A stretch of DNA of 64,000 nucleotides, taken from contig NMRA01000002.1 of assembly GCA_002633005.1 (NCBI GenBank), forward strand, positions 1,123,628 through 1,187,627. The letters run 5' to 3'. Shown here one piece after another: positions 34,181-46,520 of this stretch. This DNA is from Phoronis australis. Lineage: Eukaryota > Phoronida > Phoronidae. Position 1 is the first letter of the stretch; every line of letters starts with the position of its first letter. The notes under the pieces are model-generated. The model saw only the letters and a program-made list of their open reading frames with translations. It did not search any database and had not been told where the DNA came from. Both the position numbers and the translations under genes were made by a program.

Positions 34181-37100
34181 ATTATTATTATTTCCCTTTG
34201 ATGCTTCTAGTTATGCTTACTTTTTTTTACTTTTTTGCATTTACCTCACAGTCTGTTTCTGCAGTTTCTTGACAGATTTTCTTGAACTTTGGCATCTAGG
34301 TTGCTATTGATAAGAGAGCGACAACCTATTCCCATTTTTGAATGGATTCAACAGTTTCTGAGCTACGAAGTGTCCATTTAATACTAGTCTGTTTTTTGGC
34401 ATTTGCCTCTCTATCTGCTGAAGCGCTCAAAGGATAGTTATGAAAATTGGCATGTGTTCCTGCTGCGAAGTCCAGTTTTGACAATGATTTTCAGACGGGC
34501 CTGGCTAGTGTCAGTGGCCCCCCTTGTATCTTTGTTNATTATTTCCCTTTTGATGCTTCTAGTTATGCTTACTTTTTTGCATTTACCTCACAGTCTGTTT
34601 CTGCAGTTTCTTGACAGATTTTCTTGAACTTTGGCATCTAGGTTGCTATTGATAAGAGAGCGACAACCTATTCCCATTTTTGAATGGATTCAACAGTTTC
34701 TGAGCTACGAAGTGTCCATTTAATACTAGTCTGTTTTTTGGCATTTGCCTCTCTATCTGCTGAAGCGCTCAAAGGATAGTTATGAAAATTGGCATGTGTT
34801 CCTGCTGCGAAGTCCAGTTTTGACAATGATTTTCAGACGGGCCTGGCTAGTGTCAGTGGCCCCCCTTGTATCTTTGTTGTTCCTGGGTGTATTTTCATGA
34901 AATTCAGCAAATAGGTTTCTGTAAGGGAGATGAGGAGGCTTTCCCATTTGCGGTTTGGTTCAAATTATTCTGTGCCACTTGCAAACATTTTTGATACTTA
35001 TAAACACCTATAGAGTCATACAATTTGTGGTGCAGTCATGCATGCATTTGAATGTATTGTGTTACTCTTACTAACAGTTACTGGACCTCAGTTCACCATT
35101 TTATCTTTTAACCTGGTAATCGCACAAAGGCTACAATTCCATACATGTAGTTTGCTTTTAATTCTCATTAGATCTGGCTTTTGTAATGATACTTGTCTAC
35201 AATGTTGCATAATGAGGTGTACATCTGCTTTCATAACTGAGCAGTATGCTGTGACTGAATGCATGTAATTGCTTTAATTGTTTTCAGTGGAACTCCCATG
35301 GTTATGACATTGCAAAAATATTTGGCAACAAATTCACTTATGTGAGTCCCGTGTGGTTGCAAATCAAGCGACGGAGTTCAGGGACATTTTACATGGATGG
35401 TGGTCATGATATTGACAAAGGTGATGTTTATTTATTTATATTGAGGGTACATTACATGGATGGCGGTTATGATATTGACAAATTAGGGTGATTTTTGTTC
35501 ATTTGTGCATATTTTCAGAAATAATTTGGAGTGTGTGCAAAATTAGGTGAGTGTGCAAAAATAAATGGAAAATTACCATGTACATAGGTATGTATGTAGT
35601 TATGTATGTATGTAAGTATGTATGTATATACGTATATCAGTATGTGTGTATATATGTATATCAGTATGTGTGTATATACGTATATCAGTATGTGTGTATA
35701 TACGTATATCAGTATGTGTGTATATGATATATGTGTAAGTCTAAGAATAATTTACAACATGGTTTCATGTGGAACAGTCGGTGAAAAGGTAGTTATTTGG
35801 TTCCTCAATCTAAAATCGAAAGATATAATCAGAGAGTAATCAGAAACATTTTAATTTGACTGAATTACATAGATGTGGCGTTCTTGATATTTTATGGTCT
35901 TGAATGCCATTGTTTCATTTAACGATTTGGACATGTTTTTATTTATTGTAATGGTGGTTAAAATTAACTGTTTCCACCTTCTTGTGTTCACTCAGTGAAG
36001 GGGTTTACATTCATTTGTTTCTTTCTTTCACTTGTAGATGTCAAAGGCTGCCAAGCAATATATCGGGCAGTGTGCAAATTTGAGTGTGTTTCTGAGACAA
36101 CGGAAAGGTTGGACTTAGCACAGACTAGGGGACTATACTGTGTTTGCCTTTTAACTACTGTGTTCAATGAAACAGTTTTTAATGTTAAGCTAACTTGAAG
36201 TTTATAATCAAGTTCATTATTTTCAGGCTGGGTTGAAGATGTTGAAAAAGGCCGCCAAGTGCGAGTATGTACGTACATGTCAACAATATGTTTTTAAAAC
36301 ACAGGTATTTTAGCTGGCTGAGAATCCTTGTTACTTAATATATAAAATCACTCAATGTTAAATTTGATAGTATCGAAATCTGATCAGTTGTTTAAATTTA
36401 TATAATTATAAACATAACTTACTTCACAGTAAGAATATAACGTGTGAAATAATGTATATTATCAATTGCTAGTGCTTAAAACAGTGATAGAGATTCATAC
36501 AGCAGAATTACACAAATGGTTTTAATTAATTTTGTAGTGCCACGTGTTCTCTTTGACAAATGGTCAACCAATGACTTCCAGCTGACCTTTAGCTCTGAAG
36601 AAGCGCTGCTTTCTTGCGCTAAAACCATAAGCAAGTATATAAAAGTAAGCATGAAATAAACACATGCCATTATTTGGCAATCGCATTCACTTGTAGTAGA
36701 TATCAAGTGCATTGTCATGAAAAACTGAGTTATGATAATGTTAATGTCTGTACTCATAATGAGATCTGTTGTAGTAACAGGGCTTGGAATTTTAGGCTTT
36801 TAAGAGGATTATCTCTTTTTTGGTTTCGATTTGCTCTATTTGATCATTATTTTGACTTTATTCATTCAAAAATGTTTATTTCAGTTAAATTTTACGGCAC
36901 AAAAAATATTTCCATCACACAAGCCTTTTTATTTGTGGAACGATACATCACCTGGAAAATTTTCCTCTTTTTGTCGTTGGTTATTCCAAGCTCTGTAGTG
37001 AACACATAGCTCGCTCAAGGTTATGGGTTGGCAACCTCCAGAACATCATATCAGTTTCAAATGGAAATTTCCGGAACATCATATCAGTTTCAAATGGAAA

Positions 37101-40100
37101 TTTCCGAATACTATGTTTCATGCGTTGTTCTTCAAACTGCAGTAAGGAGTTGTTTTTAGCAAAATGTTCCACTGACTGACTATCAAAATGGAGCTTTGGG
37201 ATGTTATGTAAGCATGCGCGCAACCAGTGGGGGCTTGGGGGGCTCGAACAAGCCCTCCCATTTGGCGAAGTGGGCAAAAAGGTCCACCCCAGAGAAGCAA
37301 AAAGTCCGACAATACGAGACGAAAGTTCACTAAAAAAGACACAGTGCACAGTCCCGAAGGGTGGTACCCGTTTTATTTTTTTTTTAATTTTTTTTAGTCC
37401 TCACAAGTTTTTGTCAGCAAAAGGTCCACATCGACAGAAATTCAAGCCCCCCCCCCATTTTCAAGGCTGGATGCGCGCATGTGTATGAGTTAAAAGTTTC
37501 TTTAAACGAAAATGAATCAATGATTTAGTTTCATCTTGAACACCAATCCAAAGAAATTTGATCATATTTTGATTACATGTTTTGTTTTGAATGTACCTTT
37601 TTGCTTAATAGGTCAGTTGACCCGGCTATGCTTCTGAATTTTTTTTTGAAAATTTGATTTATTTATTTATACTTTTGTTCCTTGTGTCATTTGTCAGGAC
37701 TTTAGTTGAAGATATTAATTTAATTTGGACACGCTTGAAGTTTGAGTTTTTATATTAATGAAATAATTAAATGTATTTGGAAAACTGCCAAGGTTACCTT
37801 AAATATAGCCATGTGTAGGGTTTTGTTCCTTCATTCTAAAACTGTTGTTACTGTATTGTTTTATTTTCTTTCGTAGAATTTCAAATTTGGTGGAGCAGTC
37901 ATTGAAATTCTATCTCAGATTGGTAATTATTTCCAACCTGAACTTTCACACCTGCTGAGCCACTTGAAGGAACGCTTGGAGAAGTTTGATGCAACTCTCA
38001 TCCTTGTCATCCCGCCACCATCAAAGTTAGTAGAAATCCATGAGGGTGAAATTATGACATTTTCCAGACTAAGGGTTTTTTTTGTAAACACAAGTGCGCT
38101 TTACAAAACCAAGCAAAATAAAAGATGGTGTATTTAATGTTCAGTGGCACGTTCCAAGAAACTGGCTTAAGTTCATTTTTGACTTAAGTCTAAGATTTGT
38201 TTCAACTTCCACTTTGAAACTTCCACATCCGGTAAGATAGCCAAAATTAAGTCAAATACTTAGGTGAAACTTAAGATCTCTTTCTTGAAACGGTCTTGAG
38301 ACAAATTAAAGTTTTATCTTTAAATTAACTTAATTTTAAGATTTGTCTTAGCTAAGTTATTTTTCTCGGAATGGACCCCTGAATTCATTTTAATGTTAGC
38401 AGATGACCCGTACTGTTAACTCCCACATTCTCTTTACAGGGACAAGGGAAGTGTAATGAATGGTGAATCATTCCGCCTCTTTTCTCAGCATGTCGACTAC
38501 TTCAGCTTAATGACGTATGATTTCTCATCACCAAACAGGTTAGTAATGTTTTTACATAATGTACGCTATTACTAAAAAGGCGAGATGTTTTGTATAATGT
38601 GGTGTAGCGCGTGTTTAAAACATTACTGCACTCTTCTGAGCTTGAATTATTCCTGAACGAGCAGACAACTCACGTCACAGGTAATGTGTACCTGCTCCAT
38701 TTTAGAATTCACAATTTCAGTGTTAATCAACCCCAATTAACTCTGAAGCATGTTATTGAGTCACTGATGGTTTTGTTCTTGTTGGAGATGGAAATCAAAT
38801 GACATCAATGACTGTGCTTTATTTTGAATAGTCATTTTCCGATATAGTGCAAACATAATGAAATTTGTGCCTTGTCACTCACTAGATGGCAATTTGGTAG
38901 TTGGCAGACTTTGCTCTGTGCTGTTGTTGGAGAGTTTTTACATCGAGCATTCCCCAGCTTTTTGTTATGAATTGACTGTGGCCATCATGTTGTCAATCTG
39001 ACGCTGTTATATGGAAGGATAATCATACGATTCACACGGAAATGTGTATTATCTCAAAATGTTCGGGAATGTGAAAAATGATGTCTTTGAACCCTGTCAA
39101 CTCAGCCTACCTTGCACACCAGAATTAGAAATTGTATACGCCTGTTTGTCTACCTAGTTGTACAACATACAACACTTGTCCATCTGCTCGTACAACATAC
39201 AATACTTGTCAACACGTACATACATTATTCTTGTCTTTCAGACCAGGCCCTAACAGTCCCATATCATGGATGAGATCGTGTGTGGAACAGCTCGTTCCAG
39301 ATGCTAAGTCACCAGATAGGAAAAAGATTCTACTTGGTCTAAACTTTTACGGTTACCATTACTTTGGCAGCAGTGGTGGTCCTATTGTCGGCAAACAGTG
39401 AGTGGCATGTATGAACCGGACTTGTGATAATGGTCGTAGGTGGTACTAGTTGGTTTTTTCTTTTTTCAATAAAAGGGTACCAAACCCGGTTTTGGCCTAA
39501 TAACAGGTACTAAAAACGACTTTCACATCCAGTTATCCAAAACAAAAAATGCTCTAAAACCTACGGCAACCCTAAAAGTGTGGAGGAAAATTTGAAAACT
39601 TATTTCAAAGTCTGCTAAATGGCAAGCGTGACCTACGCTGTTAACGAATGACACGGCAACTGTGGGAAAAGACCACTCACCAAAGACCATAATATCCAAT
39701 TTCCGAGATAGGGGGGATGGGTTTTAATTAATTTCTGTCTCGAATACAAATACGAACAATATGTATTAGCAAGCATCTCACAGGCAACCTCATAAACATG
39801 ACCTTGTTGTCAAATCATCGAATGTAGCAGTGTTAACATTCAGTACACTTGGGTAGGCTAACGGGACAACAGGACAGCATGTGTGTGCATGCAAATCCAA
39901 ACTTGCAAAAATGACCACTAAGGACTTGAGATATCACATGAGTGATGTGTTGCATTGTTATGGATTGTCTGCTCTGCAGTTTAAGTCTACTCTTAAAAAG
40001 AGTGCAACTGGTCTGATGTCATTTGCTGTACATCAGACATGCGCAGGCCTCATGGTTGGACCCATTGCACTTAAACACCTGAGTTAAGAACACGAGAGCC

Positions 40101-42353
40101 AGGTTCTTTGTGAAGGATCCAGTAGGTCGCTTAACCTATAAAAATGTGGCCAATACTCTACCAGGTGTTTAAGGAGTTCAACCATTTCAACGTCAGTACC
40201 ACAGTCGGGACACATTGGGATCCCATGTGCCCAGTAATGTGCCTGTGTCAGGCTTGGCCCATCCAAATGTGAATGGTGTGTCTTATGCCTAATCTACCAA
40301 GACTCGAAAGATTTTTTTAACCTTTTGGTTTGATCATGTTGGGAAAACAAGGCAGAGGCTGCAGAATAGTTTTCTTATCAAAAGCTGTTCTTAAGGTAGC
40401 AGAATCTTTTTGTTGATGAAATCTGCTATTCTAAAGGATAGTTTTTTATCACTTTATTTGTCAGCACGTATTGGGATGCCCTCCTCCCAGAACTGGTTAG
40501 AGTTGAGTAAAAAAAATCCCACATCATTTTTGCTCCTTTCAGGTGGATTTTCTCTTTTGAATAAGAGATAATACACCAAAAAAAATAAAATAAAACGGAC
40601 CAGAGCCAACTGCTTTTTATTTTGGTCTAATGAACAATGCCTTTATTGTGGTTTACTTAATTCCGTTTTGATCGCCTCTTTAATTTAAACCATCAATCAT
40701 TTTCCTAAGTTAATAAACAACAATAGGTATTTGTATTTAAATTACGAGTACATTTTGGACCACCCTGTGTATCTATGTTAGTGGAGGTGACTGTAACGAG
40801 GCCAAGTTGGGTATGTCAAGCAGGCATGGTGTAACGTGCCTATATAGGGAAGATGACTGAAATTAGGAAATTAAGGTGTGTCAAGTGAAAATAATTTTGA
40901 TTGCTTTGTTGTCATGGTAACTAGTGGCTGTGTTGTTCTAGGTACCTAGAGTTGCTTCAGCAGCAGACACCTAAATTAACATGGGACGAAAAGTCAGGTG
41001 AACATCTGGCCCACTTCAGGTAGGACTGATTGTGGCCCTTATGCATCTTCGTTTTATTGCTTCATTACCCCCAGCGAGTTGTCCAAGGACGCTAATTTTT
41101 GTATTGGGTCTACCGTATAAAAATAGTTGTGTGGGCGTGTTCTTGGCATTATTTCTTTTCTTTGTTCAACCTGCAGCATTCACTGTTCACTACTGTCAAC
41201 CTTTGAAGGGCCTCGCGAAATTTGGCAGTTATATTGCGGACGTCAGTGTGAGTGAAAGTCATGCTAACATGGGAGGTATACTACGGTATTTTTCTAAAAA
41301 AACTTCTTTTTAGTTTGGCATCCCCTGGCTGCCATCATTCTGATGAATTTTTGCTGTGAATTTTGTCTACAACAGTACTTTAGAAGCCTTGAAAATTGCA
41401 TAGTTTGAATCTTTGCTAGTGGTGACTTATAAAAATCAGTCAGTTTTATTTCTGTATCAGAGGCCATAGACCTATCGTACAAAAAGCATCGTTTAGATAT
41501 TTTAGCTTTTAACAAGTTCTCACGAAGTTGAAAAGCTAAGAAATCATATTTACAATGGTCAACAATCATCATTTGTTGAAATTAGTTTAATTAAATTAAA
41601 GGTGGAAGGGTGCTTACAATGATACATGTCGATGTATCTTTCTTTTTAAGTTCAGTGTATGTGTTACAATCTAAAAGAAAATGGTATTTGTCCTCAGTAG
41701 TATTGGGACACACAGGGCGCACTCTCTCTGCTAGGTCAGTAACTAAACATCTGCCTACTCACCACACTTTGATTCAACCAAATTTTGTAGGATTTATAAT
41801 TTCACAATATCATTGGATCTAACTGAAGAAGCCCAATTCGTTGAACGCCAAACATTTTGTCAGAGTCACACAAATTGCCATGAGCTGCCATTCAGTTACA
41901 ATAAGGAAGCATTTGGAGAAGTTTGAACCAATATTTAATAATTTTGATGGAATATTTAGTTGGTCAATGATGCCAGTCTTCCACATTTGGTCAATACCGC
42001 ACCGTTTAAGCAGGGATTAGCTACACCCAACACACGTTTGTAGAAATGTAATGAAGATGTTCTTTAGTAAATGTGTTGAACATAATTCTTTACCACTCAG
42101 TGTTGATGCAGGGCTAAAAGTAGTCCCCAATACGTACCTTCTGTTGTTTCAGGGTTGTGAAGTGGCAATATTCTATTGTTTTATCATGTTTTGTCGTTGT
42201 TTACCTTTCAGCTCCAGTGTGGGTGAACACATGGTGGCCTATCCGACACTGATGTCTATTTCTCTTCGCCTCCAGCTGGCTAGACAACTTGGGACAGGCA
42301 TATCAATATGGGAACTTGGACAGGGCCTTGACTATTTTTACGATTTGTTGTAA
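32550..42353 (+). CDS. CHID1: chitinase domain-containing protein 1
   Basis: Ten coding exons in consistent phase: 32550-32663, 33889-34041, 35288-35420, 36227-36268, 36538-36644, 37877-38025, 38440-38538, 39242-39397, 40942-41019, 42212-42353. They give 390 residues, close to human CHID1 (393). A signal peptide covers about residues 1-22 (core LGLILLIF). A lysine-rich stretch follows, then a GH18-like TIM barrel. Recognisable blocks are [56 protein letters not shown] and the C-terminal [16 protein letters not shown]. The barrel strand that carries the DxxDxDxE catalytic motif in true chitinases reads [11 protein letters not shown], so the protein should be a carbohydrate-binding lectin without chitinase activity, as known for the family (SI-CLP). 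It acts in the secretory/lysosomal system or outside the cell. The exon 4 donor (T|GTACGT) is the least certain junction. Confidence 0.95.
33115..33274. mobile_element. 160-bp hAT-type MITE
   Basis: Starts CAGGGGCGTATCCAGGATTTT and ends CCCCTCTAAATCTGCCACTG. It is flanked by identical CCATC at 33110-33114 and 33275-33279. Same terminal type as 18099-18177. Lies in the first coding intron of CHID1. Confidence 0.8.
34134..34194. repeat. (ATT)n microsatellite
   Basis: About twenty ATT units with one interruption (ATAATT), in the second coding intron of CHID1. Directly adjacent to the duplicated block around the unresolved base at 34537. Confidence 0.95.
34195..34878. repeat. near-identical ~345-bp direct duplication split by an N
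   Basis: 34195-34536 and 34538-34878 are essentially the same sequence apart from a ten-base length difference in a T-run near 34220. The single N at 34537 separates them. Probably an assembly artefact; see findings. Confidence 0.9.
34230..35045 (-). repeat. GCCACTAG-repeat family, array in CHID1 intron
   Basis: Minus-oriented monomers with cores such as TTTTCATGAAATTCAGCAAA (34890-34910). The array ends near the family terminus, GCATGCATTTGAATG at 35038. Part of it is inside the duplicated block. Confidence 0.7.
35585..35725. repeat. GTAT-rich microsatellite and 24-bp minisatellite
   Basis: Starts as GTAT tetranucleotide repeats, then four 24-bp units of consensus CAGTATGTGTGTATATACGTAT plus two bases. 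In the third coding intron of CHID1. Confidence 0.9.
36785..36985 (-). repeat. interspersed repeat family C, copy 2
   Basis: Reverse-oriented relative of 905-1105, with shared TTTGTGGAACGATACATCA on the plus strand. In the fifth coding intron of CHID1. Confidence 0.75.
37047..37108. repeat. 35-bp direct duplication
   Basis: CATCATATCAGTTTCAAATG and the following AAATTTCC are repeated once at a 35-bp spacing with almost no divergence. Confidence 0.85.
37213..37483. mobile_element. MITE with CATGCGCGCA terminal repeats, copy 2
   Basis: Begins CATGCGCGCAACCAG and ends CTGGATGCGCGCATG, an almost perfect inverted pair. The interior matches 7548-7757 in the GCTCGAACAAGCCCTCCC and ACGAGACGAAAGTTCACT blocks. 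Confidence 0.75.
38143..38382. mobile_element. candidate MITE in CHID1 intron
   Basis: Left end GGCACGTTCCAAGAAACTGG; the right end, on the opposite strand, is GGGTCCATTCCGAGAAAAA. The interior is full of ACTTAAGT-like palindromes. The terminal repeats are imperfect and no target duplication is clear. Confidence 0.5.
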
Positions 42354-42465
42354 ACATTTCTCAGATCAACGTGATGTCTGGCATAACTTTGCATTTCTGG
42401 CTGTTTTAGCAGTTTTGAACTGAAATAACAGTCTCTTGTTTTCTTGTTTTGTTTATTGTTGAAGA

Positions 42466-42471
42466 AATAAA
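42466..42471 (+). terminator. CHID1: polyadenylation signal of CHID1
   Basis: AATAAA 113 bp after the stop codon, followed by GT-rich sequence (TCAGTTGTGAAGTTGTGGTT). Implies a short 3' UTR. Confidence 0.75.
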
Positions 42472-43274
42472 AGTAATGTCAGTTGTGAAGTTGTGGTTGT
42501 CTAAGACTCTAGTTACATAACCTTCATGAACCTCTACATGTTGATGGTGAGTTAACTTGTCTTCCTAGTAAAACTGGATCTAATAAGCTCTAAACTTCAG
42601 ATTTGATTTTACGCATTTTGTCACTGACAACGCTATTTTGACTATGAAGCGAACTTCATCGTATACACTCAGGATACCTAGATGCACTACTATGATGATT
42701 ACTCTAGACCTTTCCAGGTGTGGGTAATAAAACATGGCAATTAGGTATGAGCAGTTAGTGGAACTTATGGATAGACAGTCAAATCAGCTGATCTAAATTA
42801 AAGCCATCTCCCACAAAACTTGGCCGATTTTTGTGGGGTGAAAAACTATGTTTTCTGACCGTCCAGAGTTGCCTAGTGCCCGTCACTCAAGAGTCCGAGC
42901 TGTCAGTCATAGCTATATAGTGTTGTGTATTTTCACAATAAATCTATTATTAAACTTCTTTCTGCCTCATTGTGTTCAACATTGCTGCTTGACTTCCGAC
43001 ACTAGGTGTTCGAAGTGCTTCACATTAAGTGTTATGTAAATACTGTTCATTTTGTGCAGCGTGTGGCTATGACCGTGATGAAAAAATCATGCTGAATGCC
43101 ATATAAAAATGAAAACAATAAGTAGGGCTAATATTTAATTCTGTACAATGATTAGTCCTGAAGTGTTTCGCGGAAATGGCTTCCTTGATGCGTAACCACA
43201 CGTAAAGCGAAGGCAGCTGATTGCGACTATGCAGTTCAAGTATAGAATACAAGGTGTCGCTGAGCGTAAATAAA

Positions 43275-45066
43275 ATGGCGGCCTCCGTTGCGAAGATGTT
43301 TCGTTGTCGGTGTTTATTCCCCAGAATTACTAAAACGTAAGTGCTGGTTTTCGTTATTATGTTCAGGTATCTTCATTTTATTCGTCGTTGGATCACTGTT
43401 GGGTGTTGTGGTTCCTTTTGTAAGGAATTACTTATTGTTGACCTGACGTTGTCGACTGTTACTCAGTCGGCAGTTGCATAAGTCTCGCCCTCGGACTCGC
43501 TGATAGTCTGGTCGAGCAGTCGTCAGCCCTTAAATCGTTGAACAATTAATAAAACTGGTGTATCGTTGATTGTTGAACATAATTCGTTTGGTATGAATGT
43601 TTGTGAGGAAATCCCATCTCTAGTGATTATAGTTCTTTGTATTATCTTTTATGTAACTCGTAGTAGTCCTGGCTACACCCAATGTTTTGACAGCACATTT
43701 TGCAATCGATTTTGTAGGACCTAGAACAAAAATATTCAAATTTTGGCTAACTTAAGAGTAACCTATCTCACAAATGACTGATCACTCACATGGAACTTTC
43801 AGGTACTGTGTTTGATGCACTGCTCTCGAAAATGGTGTTATGAATGTTTTTTTTTAATAAATGTTTCACTTTTTCATGAGCGGCTTGATTTTCATGAAAC
43901 GGAATTATAATTTAGAAAAGTGTTACATCATTTTTGCGAATTCACTGTGAACAAAACTTGGCATGTTATTGGTACTATTTCCTTGTTGTTGCCATGTTAT
44001 GTAGTTTTCTTTTCAAGTAGGCCTAATTCTGCCGAGATGGGAATAAAGCCAAATGCACTCCAGGTGGAGATATGTCCCACTTGATGAATAGAGAGCCATC
44101 GTCCATGGTATCTCGTATTGGTTCTTAGGTTTCACTGAATGTTTGGCAGACAACAGCGATGAGTGATTCATTTGTATCGAAACCATTGTAACAATAGATT
44201 TTATACTTTTGTTGCTCTAGCTAAGAACTTCAATAAATCCATCCCGTTCAACCATTATCCAATACATGCATTTCCAGTTGTAAAAACTGTAGTACCACTT
44301 GTATCCAATAGGGTTTGAGGCACAAGCAGCACAGATGCACATGTAAGCTTTCTGCCTATTCATATTAAATAATTCTTGTGTAGTGGCATACACAAATCCA
44401 AATTGCCAGTTTTTAACCAGAATTGTCTGTTGATGGGCTTAAATCTTACACGGGGTTTAAAGGGTCACTTTTTAACGCTTAGTTCTCGGCTGAAATCCTG
44501 CCTGCTGTTGTTTGAGATTTTTAATTTAATAAGTGCCTGCAGGCGAATATGATAACAAAATTGAACTAGGAATACTACTCATTGTGAAAACAAACATTGC
44601 CATTAACAGTATTGTTCTCAATTCACTCAAATTTTAATTCTGGAAAGACAACTGGTATTGAGCTATGCTATTGTATTGTGTTGAGTAAATTCAAGATATC
44701 AATTTCTCTTCAAGGTTCCAAGGTTGTCGACAGAAACGGCTGAAGTCATCTGAGAGCGCAGATAATCCCAGTATGGACAGACCAGTTGAGTACTCGAAGA
44801 GCAAAGCTCACGATTGGCAAGCGCAGGATACGTTTGCTATGAAGACTAGGAGCGCCCCCTGGTATGAGGCGCCAATAATAACTGTCAGCTCAGCAATCTT
44901 CCTAATCTACTTCTGCATGCTTCGGGAAGAAAATGATGTTGATAAAGAACTGGGGAAAACGATTTTTGAAAGAATTCCTGGACTTGAAGAACAAACTGTG
45001 CAAGGTCATAAAAACTACTTGCACCAAATGGAAGACAGATACGAACGTCAAGGAAAATCAACATGA
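43275..45066 (+). CDS. UQCC4: UQCC4-like complex III assembly factor (CCSMST1/C16orf91 family)
   Basis: Two exons: 43275-43336 (AAAATGGCGGCC start, then AC|GTAAGT) and 44715-45066 (after CTCTTCAAG). They join in phase 2 to give 137 residues, close to the human 132. The N-terminus is Arg/Cys-rich without acidic residues, as in a mitochondrial presequence. Family hallmarks follow: DRPVEYSKSKA at residues 42-52 (human DRPIEFSSSKA), APWYEAP at 68-74, a single membrane span at about 74-90, then LREENDVDKELG (human LREESEADQWL). The family inserts in the inner mitochondrial membrane and supports cytochrome b / complex III assembly. A downstream ATG at 44773 would skip the targeting sequence and is unlikely to be used. 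The intron is 1.4 kb. Confidence 0.85.
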
Positions 45067-45184
45067 ACTATATCTTAGAGAAAAATATTGTAAATGTGCC
45101 GCGTCCAAGTCCTTGGTTTGTGTGTTTTAGTGTGTGCAATGATACAATAATTAATTATGTGGGTACATATTGGTGTCATTTCTG

Positions 45185-46520
45185 TTGCAGTATCTCCTAA
45201 GCCTAATTTAGATATGATTTGGCAGATGTGTTCCTATGAAGCTGAAGATAGGTGATGACGAGTTTCATACCTATTTGACTACCGCTCTGCCGCTGGTGGC
45301 AAATTAAGTATTTTTACATTTACCTCTGTATTTTTGGAGTTCCTTTACAGATTTTCATAAAATTTGGCAGTTAGGTAGCTATTTGTGGGATGACGCCAGC
45401 TTCTCACCTTGTGGCCATTTTTACTATTTATACCTAGTTTTTTGGAGTCCACCGCTAAACCAACTAAAGGCTGTTCCAGTAAAATCTGTATGGGGGGAAG
45501 GCACCTTTTTTCGCACCCACCACCCATATTTTTCATTTATTCAACCTACCACCCGTAATTTTGAAATGCAACCACCCGTAATTTTTTTTTGTTCTTGTGG
45601 TTGTCTGCACAGGCGCTTTATTTTTCTGTTCCTCCATCACCACTAACGTAATTCATTACTAAGAAAACATATGTTTCTTATATATGGTTATTCGCCATCG
45701 AGAAATTCGAGCACCTGTGGTTAACTGGTGTTATGGGCATGCCGATGAGGAGATCGGAGGGAGTGAAAAAGTCGGAGCTTTTTGCAAGTTGCATTTTTGT
45801 TTCAGTTTTTGATTCTGTGCGGATTGTTTTTAAATTTACTAAAATTACCCACCATCAAACATTTTTGGCCCAATGAAACAACAATGACCTGCAAATTTTT
45901 ATTTTTTTGAAGTACGACCATCAGCCATTTTGAATTTAAATCAAACGCAACCACCCGTAAATTTTTATTTCAGTTGCCTTCCCCCCCACACAGATTTTGC
46001 TGGAACAGCCCTAAACCACACCTAGGACAATTATGGAAATTGGCGTATATGTTTCTATGATAGCTTAAGATCGTTTTCAGATGGCTTCAAATATTATGGC
46101 GCCTCCTAGTGGTGATTTCGTTCTTTTGCGTCCATGGCTGTATTTCCTAATCCAACTGCAGATAATGCATACTTTTGTGTGACCCGTAATGGCAATTTTA
46201 TTTCTTTCCTATTTTCCGTTGTATCTTTGTAGTTCCTTGACGTATTTTTATGAAATTTGGCAGATAGGTTTCTATTACAAGGTGATGAAACGTACTCATT
46301 TTCAGGATTTGACATAGTGCACGCCTTCTAGTGGCCATATTTTTATTTTTGTGTCGATTTGTGGCATCCGTCTTTCCATCGGCCAAACCACTAGGTTCTT
46401 GGTGGAATTTGGCAAGTATATTCCTAATCAGTTAATGCGATTGTGACCCCAGACGATTTTTGAACATGTCTGACTGCATTGCTGTCCCCTAGTGTCATTT
46501 TTGTATGGGATTGTGTTTCC
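45185..46520 (-). repeat. GCCACTAG-repeat family array, split by a MITE
   Basis: Minus-oriented monomers with cores like CATAAAATTTGGCAG (45355) and TGAAATTTGGCAGATAGG (46252). A monomer head reads, on the minus strand, CCACTAGGAGGCGC (46099-46112). The array is interrupted at 45468-46011 by a separate transposon, so it is older than that insertion. Confidence 0.85.
45468..46011. mobile_element. 544-bp PIF/Harbinger-type MITE nested in a repeat array
   Basis: Terminal inverted repeats AGGCTGTTCCAGTAAAATCT and AGATTTTGCTGGAACAGCC (plus strand of the right end), flanked by identical 3-bp TAA (45465-45467 and 46012-46014). Three-base TWA duplications are the hallmark of the PIF/Harbinger superfamily. 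The interior contains CCACCCGTAATTTT-type subrepeats also found, reversed, in 61211-61993. No transposase. Confidence 0.85.

Noticed and set aside
44862-44880. CTCF-like AGGGGGCGC on the minus strand inside the UQCC4 coding exon
   Set aside because: The core fits but the CCA half does not; a coding explanation (SAPWYEA) suffices.
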